This document shows positions 1-4,702 of a DNA stretch of 5,708 nt, piece after piece; positions within the stretch are counted from its first letter, which is position 1, and the number at the start of each line of letters is the position of its first letter. The stretch is taken from the NCBI GenBank assembly GCA_003556865.1, contig PWQF01000305.1, forward strand, positions 1 through 5,708, in the 5' to 3' direction. A program made the translations under genes and the position numbers. This DNA is from Elusimicrobiota bacterium (GTDB taxonomy: Bacteria > CG03 > SLGR01 > PWQF01). Under the pieces are notes generated by a model. It saw nothing but the letters and a program-made list of their open reading frames with translations, ran no database searches and was not told the origin of the DNA.

Positions 1-519
1 CCGCGCTCTGCATAAATACAAAACGCGGGTTATTCCCCCGATTAAACCGGCAGCAGGATTTATATCATAACGGTCACAGCGGTTGAAAAGCATCTTCTTC
101 AGAGGATCAATAAAATTAAGACAGCTAATCCTGTACCCCCTCAGTCTTTCCCTTAAAGAAAAACGGCCCTTAAAAGAGAGCAGGAAAAGAAGCGCTAAAC
201 CCGCCGTAAAAGATATCACGGCAAAAACTATCCCGGCAGTACCACTGCTGAATGCCATACCGGCAAGAAGAGAAAAAAGAGAATGAAAGGAGGCCAGCCC
301 TTCCTCTTTACCCTCTTCGGATTCCGTCTCCCCGGAAGCTCCGGTAAGATGACGGCTGATGTCCAGGTGGGAAACTGAAGGATAAGAGAGGTTCAGGGTG
401 GAGGAGTAAAGAGCGGATGAGCTGAAGTTTAACGTAAAAAACCCCAGCATACACCCGGCCAGCACCCCCAGAGCCAGGGAAAAAGTCAGTATATCTTTTT
501 TTAAGTTTTTTTTCGTCAT
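1..519 (-). CDS. Uncharacterised membrane protein, 3' end beyond the window
   Basis: An open minus-strand frame runs without a stop from about position 480 to the left edge, so the C-terminus is missing (about 173 residues visible from ATG 519..517). It reads as a Lys-rich start (MTKKNLKKD), a hydrophobic segment at about residues 10-30 (SLALGVLAGCMLGFF), an acidic, Ser-rich loop at about 31-77 (SGETESEEGKEEG), a second hydrophobic stretch at about 80-115 (IVFAVISFTAGLALLFLLSF at its end), then a basic, presumably cytoplasmic part (KGRFSLRERLRGYR). The topology fits in-out-in with an external acidic loop, but I recognise no family. The start is uncertain. The A/T homopolymers at 481-513 decide whether ATG 519 stays in frame. 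As I count them (7, 7 and 6) a TAA falls in frame near 502-504, and the first safe ATG would be 450..448. Since the first membrane segment begins upstream of 450, the longer start is more plausible. No Shine-Dalgarno precedes ATG 519. A box-type promoter lies at 570-643. Confidence 0.6.
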   Translation of the reverse strand, partial: MTKKNLKKDILTFSLALGVLAGCMLGFFTLNFSSSALYSSTLNLSYPSVSHLDISRHLTGASGETESEEGKEEGLASFHSLFSLLAGMAFSSGTAGIVFAVISFTAGLALLFLLSFKGRFSLRERLRGYRISCLNFIDPLKKMLFNRCDRYDINPAAGLIGGITRVLYLCRAR

Positions 520-520
520 T

Positions 521-550
521 TTAAATTACTGTATATATTAAATGCATCAT
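521..550 (-). CDS. Possible 9-codon leader peptide (MMHLIYTVI)
   Basis: Downstream of the predicted -10 element a tiny frame ATG-ATG-CAT...ATT-TAA occupies 550..521. A weak purine-rich stretch (GGAAGATAGG) precedes its start. Its stop codon ends one base before the ATG at 519 of the membrane-protein gene, which has no Shine-Dalgarno of its own, so termination-reinitiation coupling is possible. A frame this short is expected by chance, and there is no attenuator-like hairpin or codon run to support regulation. Speculative. Confidence 0.15.
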   Translation of the reverse strand: MMHLIYTVI

Positions 551-569
551 ACACCTATCTTCCACTAAT

Positions 570-643
570 AGTATACTATATATATATGAAATTTAGTTGA
601 AACTTAAGCTCTTAAGGCAGGCTTATGTGAAATTTAGGTGAAA
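570..643 (-). promoter_or_regulatory. Pho-box-like promoter with two pairs of 11-bp direct repeats and a -10
   Basis: Read on the minus strand, four boxes occur: TTTCAC at 643..638, TTTCAC at 632..627, TTTCAA at 602..597 and TTTCAT at 591..586. Within each pair the spacing is exactly 11 bp, and the pairs are separated by 30 bp (box start 632 to 602), close to three helical turns. The last box is followed by exactly 10 bp and then TATACT (575..570), a good -10. No TTGACA-like -35 is needed if an activator occupies the boxes. Direct repeats at 11-bp pitch ending 10 bp before the -10 are the known layout of PhoB-type promoters; the identity of the activator is inferred. The predicted transcript would start near 563 and read into the membrane-protein gene. 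Confidence 0.6.
603..616. repeat. Twin CTTAAG palindrome
   Basis: Two copies of the palindromic hexamer CTTAAG (603-608 and 611-616) are separated by CT, forming a short inverted repeat between the two pairs of TTTCA boxes. It could be a secondary operator site. It could also form a very weak hairpin after the response regulator gene, but no T-run follows on the minus strand, so it is not a convincing terminator. Confidence 0.3.
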
Positions 644-654
644 CGGCCTGGATC

Positions 655-1041
655 TCATTTCACAAAGGCGCGGATTTCAGCTTCAAGTGAGTCCATTGAA
701 AAGGGTTTTACATAAAATTTACAGGCCCCCAGTCCGATTCCTTTCTTTATATCCTTTCCGGAATCCTTTACAGAAGCAATCATTACGGGAATATTTTCGG
801 TGACCCTGTTTTTCTTGAGATTTTCCAGCACATCAAAACCATCCATTCCCGGCATATTAAGGTCAAGAGTAATAATATCAGGCTGAAACTCTACAGCCCT
901 TGCCACTCCCTCACTCCCGGAGGAAGCTATCATAACCTCATGCCCGTTAAATTCAAATAAATCCGCATACATTGAACTTATTATTTCATCATCGTCAATA
1001 ATAAGTATCTTTAATTTTTTTTCCCTGCTATCTTTATTCAT
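655..1041 (-). CDS. CheY-like single-domain response regulator
   Basis: This 128-residue protein is a complete receiver domain with no output domain, the usual length for CheY/Spo0F-type regulators. The acidic pocket is DDD at residues 16-18, the phospho-acceptor is D60 in LDLNMPGMDG, the switch Ser/Thr is S90 (IPVMIAS), the conserved lysine is K112 in YVKPF, and F109 occupies the usual aromatic switch position. All residues needed for phosphotransfer and signalling are present, so it should be active as a phospho-receiver that acts by protein-protein contact. The start ATG at 1041 overlaps the stop of the upstream repeat-protein gene (ATGA, 4 nt), indicating translational coupling and a shared transcript. 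Only a weak, distant purine stretch lies upstream, in keeping with coupling. No kinase gene is visible here, so the partner is unknown. Because it lacks a DNA-binding domain it cannot itself bind the TTTCA boxes. Confidence 0.93.
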   Translation of the reverse strand: MNKDSREKKLKILIIDDDEIISSMYADLFEFNGHEVMIASSGSEGVARAVEFQPDIITLDLNMPGMDGFDVLENLKKNRVTENIPVMIASVKDSGKDIKKGIGLGACKFYVKPFSMDSLEAEIRAFVK

Positions 1042-2150
1042 CGGCTTGATATGGCCTGCTCTCTTAAATCAACCACGCTGCTATGCGGAGGAGGCATTGA
1101 AGTCTCCAGAAAAGAGACGGGGCGGCCGTATAAATAAAAATCAAGCTTGTTTCCTCCCTGATCCCACCTGGCAACTAAATGGCCTTCCTCATAATACCAT
1201 TTATGCTGGATTTCTCCTTTATAAGTAGTATAAGCAGGCTTTGCGTTCCTGTACCAGGTTATGGTTGAATCGTTTTCCTCGGTATAAATAAGCCTTGTCC
1301 CAACCCATTTATAGCTTCTGACCAGGTTCCCCGAATCATCCACAGTCTTTACCTGGCGGTCATTTTCATATATGGTCACTGTCTGGTTTTCCCTGTCAGT
1401 AACTGATTTCAGAACCTTATGCCCTCTTTCATCTACTGAATAATCATAGGTTTTAACCAGGATGCCATCCCTGCTGTAGGTCTTTTCCATATTTCCGTCT
1501 TCATTATAATGGGTAATGTAGCCATCCTTATCTTCCCTGGTTAAAAGGCGACCGTGCATATCGTGCTCATACCAGGCAACTTCATACCCTTCAAAATCCA
1601 CATCCTTAACCGGGTTTCCCAGGTTATCATAAACAGTTCTGGTCAGGGTAAGCATATCTGTTGACTCCACCAGGTGCTGGCCGGTTTCATCGTATTCAAG
1701 CATCCGGACTAAATTTTTGTCTTCATCATAAGAGGCAACCAGTTTTCCACCCATAGCATATTCTTCATAACCTATCACTTCGGAACGTTCGTTTTCTATC
1801 TTTACAAGCTTGCTTCCCTCCTCCCTAATCCATCTTTTTTCAATTTCCCCGGCCGGGTTTTTGACATGCTGCTTATCCCCATCCAGAAAAAAGGTCTTGT
1901 TGCCGGAGTTGTCAACCTGCACCATAACTTTACCGTCCGAAGAGGTAAACATCATATTACCCTGCGTATCTTTAATTAGGAGGGGCCTGTGAGGGGTAAT
2001 CTCAACCAGTTTTTCAGACCTGTAGAATATACTGTCATCCATCCGGTAAGCCCGGGAAGGCATAAATGAATAGGGATCGCCGGCTGCGGCTACGGCCGCA
2101 GAGAGTCCCGTAAAAAGAATTATTATAATAATCAGCCTGATTTTTTTCAT
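1038..2150 (-). CDS. Secreted YD-repeat-like protein (370 aa)
   Basis: The protein starts with a classical signal peptide: KK-R basic end, a run of isoleucines (residues 7-11), then an Ala-rich cleavage region near residue 23 (AVAAAGDP). The mature part is built of short Tyr/Asp/Gly units typical of the YD/RHS superfamily, for example YDETGQHLV (153-161), YDNLGNPV (174-181), HDMHGRLL (196-203), YNEDGNMEK (215-223) and DDSGNLVRSY (271-280), alternating with strands such as TVTIYEND and TITWYRN. These predict a beta-hairpin array exported across the inner membrane. At 370 residues it is far shorter than true RHS proteins (usually over 1,000), with no DPxGL motif or toxin tip seen. The N-terminal region (MMFTSSDGKVMVQVDNSGNKTFFLDG) looks like further degenerate repeats. 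It lies 31 nt after the preceding paralogue and overlaps the response regulator gene by 4 nt, so all three are probably co-transcribed. The ribosome site is weak (CTAGAGTAAT before ATG). The molecular function is unknown. Confidence 0.88.
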   Translation of the reverse strand: MKKIRLIIIIILFTGLSAAVAAAGDPYSFMPSRAYRMDDSIFYRSEKLVEITPHRPLLIKDTQGNMMFTSSDGKVMVQVDNSGNKTFFLDGDKQHVKNPAGEIEKRWIREEGSKLVKIENERSEVIGYEEYAMGGKLVASYDEDKNLVRMLEYDETGQHLVESTDMLTLTRTVYDNLGNPVKDVDFEGYEVAWYEHDMHGRLLTREDKDGYITHYNEDGNMEKTYSRDGILVKTYDYSVDERGHKVLKSVTDRENQTVTIYENDRQVKTVDDSGNLVRSYKWVGTRLIYTEENDSTITWYRNAKPAYTTYKGEIQHKWYYEEGHLVARWDQGGNKLDFYLYGRPVSFLETSMPPPHSSVVDLREQAISSR

Positions 2151-2181
2151 ATTACTCTAGCTTTATGCCTCTCTTGTTTGT

Positions 2182-3456
2182 TTAATTATCGTAATCCCTT
2201 ATTGCCGTTATCTGGCGGTTATTTGCGTAATAGGTCGTATCGGTGTAATTGACCTCGTTCTCTCCAACCCCGAATTCAACCGTATGCATTGTCCCGCCGG
2301 GCGCCACATCAACCGTCATTTTTACTTCACCGTTTTCCATAAAAATATCTACACCGGCAGGAATATTGTCAGCATTGCCGTCATAAAGCTCATTAATTGC
2401 ATCCTCTACCGAGTTTATTTTGTCCTCCTCCAGCACATGGGTCTGCTGCCTTGTTTCACCTGAATCATTATAGACCCATTCCTGCTTTAATATCCTCTCC
2501 TCTAAATTACCGTCATCATCATAGTCATAAACCACTCTCTGGGCCTGCCGGCCGTACTGGTCAAAAATAACTTTTTCCGTAATACCGCTATCCCCCATAG
2601 AATCAATACTGGCCAGCTTTACTCCCTCGTAATTATATTTGCGGACTACCTCGCCCTCATTGTTCTCAACCCGGTCAGGCCTTCCGCCGACGTAAATGGT
2701 AGAGGTTTCCGATTCTGCCCAGGTTACATCACTTTCAGTTATTCCTATCCACTCGTCCCCGTCCCAGTATTCATAATCCCCATCTTCGGTTACCCTTACA
2801 TCATACTCTCCATATTTCATAGACCAGCTTTTATTAACCACTTCAGTCATTTCCCTGCCCCTGTAGCTGAAGGTCTGGGTTACCACCATATCATTTGTTT
2901 CCCCGTCTTCAAGTAAGGCTCCTTGAGGTTTTGTGGGATCCTTAAGCCCTTCGGTTCTTATGGCCAGGCCGTCCCTGTAAAAAGTCTCCGATATAAGTTC
3001 TCTTTCCCCGTCGATTAAGTCATAGGTTTTATTTCTGCTCATAAAACCCTCTTCTGAATATTCCCATTCACTTACTATGGTTCCGGCATCATTTACGGTA
3101 TAAAGTGGCCGTGACTGGTCACCGTCATAAAAAGTCCTGGTTCCTATCACATCCTCGTTTCCGCCTACAACTTCACTGAATACCAGGGAGCCTCTCTCGT
3201 AATGGTAATCCGTTATTACATTAAAGCCCCCGTCAATATTTTCCTGTACTATCTTATCTAAAACCCCCCCGCTGTAAACTGTGTACTGGTCTTTTACCCC
3301 GTCCCATATTTTAACCATCATTCCGGCATTATAGCTGAAATGCTGTGAAATATTGGATCGGCCCACCTCATCTGCGACCGGGTGGCTTGCCCGGGAAAAT
3401 GAGAATGTTCCAAAAATAAGTCCCATAACCAGAGCAGAAATTTTTATCTTTTTCAT
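2182..3456 (-). CDS. Secreted YD-repeat-like protein (424 aa), first gene of the operon
   Basis: The start is secured by CGGAGGA with an 8-nt spacer to ATG 3456. The N-terminus is a signal peptide (MKKIKISALVMGLIFGTFSF) with likely cleavage after SRA (residue 23). The region at about residues 38-120 matches the N-terminal region of the two rightmost genes in pattern: HF-Y-x-AG, TVYSGG, VITDYHYERGSLVFSE, RTFYDG. It is therefore a distant paralogue. Repeat-like units continue through about residue 335 (SYRGREMTEV, YNYEGVKLASI, FDQYGRQAQRVVYDYDDDGNLEE, YNDSGETRQ). The last 85 residues or so (from KINSVEDAINELYDG) are different in character: an acidic segment and then MENGEVKMTVDVAPGGTMHTVEFG, which could be a small separate beta domain. 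The mature protein is markedly acidic. No catalytic motif is recognised. A box-type promoter lies directly upstream (3504-3547), with a predicted 5' leader of about 40 nt, so this gene should be the first of the operon with the next repeat protein and the response regulator. Confidence 0.9.
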   Translation of the reverse strand: MKKIKISALVMGLIFGTFSFSRASHPVADEVGRSNISQHFSYNAGMMVKIWDGVKDQYTVYSGGVLDKIVQENIDGGFNVITDYHYERGSLVFSEVVGGNEDVIGTRTFYDGDQSRPLYTVNDAGTIVSEWEYSEEGFMSRNKTYDLIDGERELISETFYRDGLAIRTEGLKDPTKPQGALLEDGETNDMVVTQTFSYRGREMTEVVNKSWSMKYGEYDVRVTEDGDYEYWDGDEWIGITESDVTWAESETSTIYVGGRPDRVENNEGEVVRKYNYEGVKLASIDSMGDSGITEKVIFDQYGRQAQRVVYDYDDDGNLEERILKQEWVYNDSGETRQQTHVLEEDKINSVEDAINELYDGNADNIPAGVDIFMENGEVKMTVDVAPGGTMHTVEFGVGENEVNYTDTTYYANNRQITAIRDYDN

Positions 3457-3503
3457 TTTTTTATCCTCCGTTCTTGTTTTTGCCTGCCTTCATCTCCGTT
3501 TAA

Positions 3504-3547
3504 AGTATACTTTCTTTATGTGAAATCTCTGCGAAACATTTGTGAAA
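3504..3547 (-). promoter_or_regulatory. Pho-box-like promoter with three 11-bp direct repeats and a -10
   Basis: On the minus strand the boxes TTTCAC (3547..3542), TTTCGC (3536..3531) and TTTCAC (3525..3520) recur at exactly 11-bp intervals, a 7-bp half-site plus 4-bp spacer pattern. Exactly 10 bp after the last box comes TATACT (3509..3504). The arrangement is the same as at 570-643, including the 10-bp gap and the GTATACT context. It fits an activator of the PhoB/OmpR winged-helix family bound as a head-to-tail array in place of a -35 element. Transcription would begin near 3497 and lead into the 424-residue protein gene. The activator assignment is inferred from geometry only. Confidence 0.65.
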
Positions 3548-3574
3548 AATATGTAAACCCATCCACATAAAAGC

Positions 3575-4633
3575 TTACCGGTCAAAGATTGACTGAACTC
3601 TTGCGTTAGCCCTCTCCAGCATAGCGTTAATCCTGGCATTATGGCGGCTCATATCCGGACCTGACGGTCCCGCTACACGGAAAGTCCTTGGAAACCCAAA
3701 ACTCATCCTGGGCACAGGCGGTCTGACTCTCTTCTCTACCCTGCCGTACTTGTTATACTCATCGCGGTTCCTTGAACCGGAATAGGTAACCTTTGTCAGC
3801 CTGCTTTTATTGTAATGATAGTTGCTTGTGCCATCGCTGCTTCTTGTCCTGGTCACCCTCCCGCGGTCATCATAATAACTTGTGCTCCGCTTTCTTTCCC
3901 TGTCCCAATTATGCTGGCGGGTGAGCCTGCCGTGATCATTATAAAAATTCTCAGTAACCTTTTTACCATCCTGATCCTTTATCGTCTTTAACAGGTCCCC
4001 GTCATAACTATAATGCCGTTCATCTCCTGCTTTGAAGGAAGGTTTCCATCCTGAGCCGCTTTTTATGCCGTGAGGGCGGGATTCTGTCTTTTTATAAACC
4101 ATCCGTTCAGGTCTTTCCTGCGAATCATAGTAGGTTACCGAAAGTACGGCAAAATCACCGTCGCGGCCGGAAGGGGCCCTTGCTCTTTCCGGGAGGTCAT
4201 AATCAATGGTTTTCACAAGCTGGGTTCCCTCATAAACATATTTTGTCTTAGATATCTCCACCCCCCCGTCATACATTTGGGTTTTTCTTACCGGTTTCAT
4301 CTCATCGCCTATTTTCTCAAAATAGGTTCTGCTCTGGTACTGGTCCTCGGTAAAAGAGAGCACCCCGTCTATGTAGTGATATGTAAGAACCACCTCGTCG
4401 TGATCATCGGACCAGACTACTTTCTGGGGCTCTCCTCCCTGGTAAATAGTTGTCTGTTTTTCCTCCATATTGCGAGAAACGGTCAGAAGGCCGGCCGAAC
4501 TGTACTCAAAATGAGTTAGCAGCCTCCCCCTTCCCTCTTGCGGCGGCTCCCAGGTTTGCATTCCCGATGAAAGAGAGCCTAGGCCCGCAATGAAAATCAG
4601 AACAGCCCAGAGTGCCGGTTTCTTTAAAACCAT
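3575..4633 (-). CDS. Secreted YD-repeat-like protein (352 aa), tandem paralogue
   Basis: An excellent ribosome site (AAAGGAGGG, 5 nt before ATG 4633) fixes the start. Residues 1-25 form a signal peptide (KK then ALWAVLIFIAGLGSLSSG). The body carries Tyr/Gly/Arg repeat units: YYDSQERPERMVY (168-180), YNDHGRLTRQ (231-240), YYDDRGRVTRT (253-263), NYHYNKSRLTKVTY (271-284) and YNKYGRVEKR (293-302). These match the Y-x-x-x-G-R-L/V core of YD repeats, so a beta-hairpin array is expected. The final 50 residues, after YNKYGRV, are Pro/Arg-rich (RVRPPVPRM) and end in a likely amphipathic helix (ARINAMLERANARVQSIF). The gene follows its truncated paralogue by 69 nt with no convincing terminator between, so the two are likely co-transcribed. 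The two proteins are nearly identical at residues 82-117 and about half identical beyond, with different tails. Function is unknown; export to the envelope or cell surface is inferred from the signal peptide. Confidence 0.9.
   Translation of the reverse strand: MVLKKPALWAVLIFIAGLGSLSSGMQTWEPPQEGRGRLLTHFEYSSAGLLTVSRNMEEKQTTIYQGGEPQKVVWSDDHDEVVLTYHYIDGVLSFTEDQYQSRTYFEKIGDEMKPVRKTQMYDGGVEISKTKYVYEGTQLVKTIDYDLPERARAPSGRDGDFAVLSVTYYDSQERPERMVYKKTESRPHGIKSGSGWKPSFKAGDERHYSYDGDLLKTIKDQDGKKVTENFYNDHGRLTRQHNWDRERKRSTSYYDDRGRVTRTRSSDGTSNYHYNKSRLTKVTYSGSRNRDEYNKYGRVEKRVRPPVPRMSFGFPRTFRVAGPSGPDMSRHNARINAMLERANARVQSIFDR
4297..4454. repeat. Copy 1 of a near-identical 158-nt intragenic repeat
   Basis: This stretch inside the 352-residue protein gene matches 5551-5708 at every position except 4373 versus 5627 (G versus A, synonymous). 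Just below it, 4231-4296 against 5485-5550 shows about 20 mismatches in 66 nt. The match may continue past the right edge, which cuts copy 2. Confidence 0.9.
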
Positions 4634-4702
4634 TATATCCCTCCTTTGAATATTAGCTTAAGTTTCATAAAAAAGCTCTATTTATAAAATGAATCCCTCA
4701 TA

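Noticed and set aside
108..124. Resemblance of the membrane protein's IDPLKKMLFNR segment to the D-x-L-T-x-L-x-N-R start of GGDEF domains
   Set aside because: The spacing has one extra residue and the sequence after it (INPAAGLIGGITR) lacks the expected GGDEF continuation. Likely coincidental.
83..286. A 67-codon plus-strand frame near the left edge
   Set aside because: The minus-strand frame covering it is open for 160 codons and reads as a natural membrane protein. The plus-strand product is a low-complexity Lys/Arg/Pro peptide, as expected from antisense to hydrophobic coding sequence.
3545..3569. Possible terminator after the 352-residue protein gene (TATGT / ACATA stem followed by five T on the minus strand)
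   Set aside because: The stem is only five A/T-rich base pairs with a 10-nt loop, and the T-run overlaps the first activator box. It is too weak to call.
4070..4519. A 149-codon plus-strand frame antisense to the 352-residue repeat protein
   Set aside because: It lies entirely within a well-supported minus-strand gene that has a signal peptide, a strong ribosome site and a paralogue. The antisense translation shows no recognisable motif and is a shadow frame.
4655..4667. AGCTTAAGTTTCA on the plus strand, identical over 13 nt to the minus strand of the 598-610 region
   Set aside because: It is in opposite orientation relative to the genes, has no second box at 11 bp and no properly spaced -10. 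A 13-nt match in AT-rich DNA of this size is expected about once by chance.
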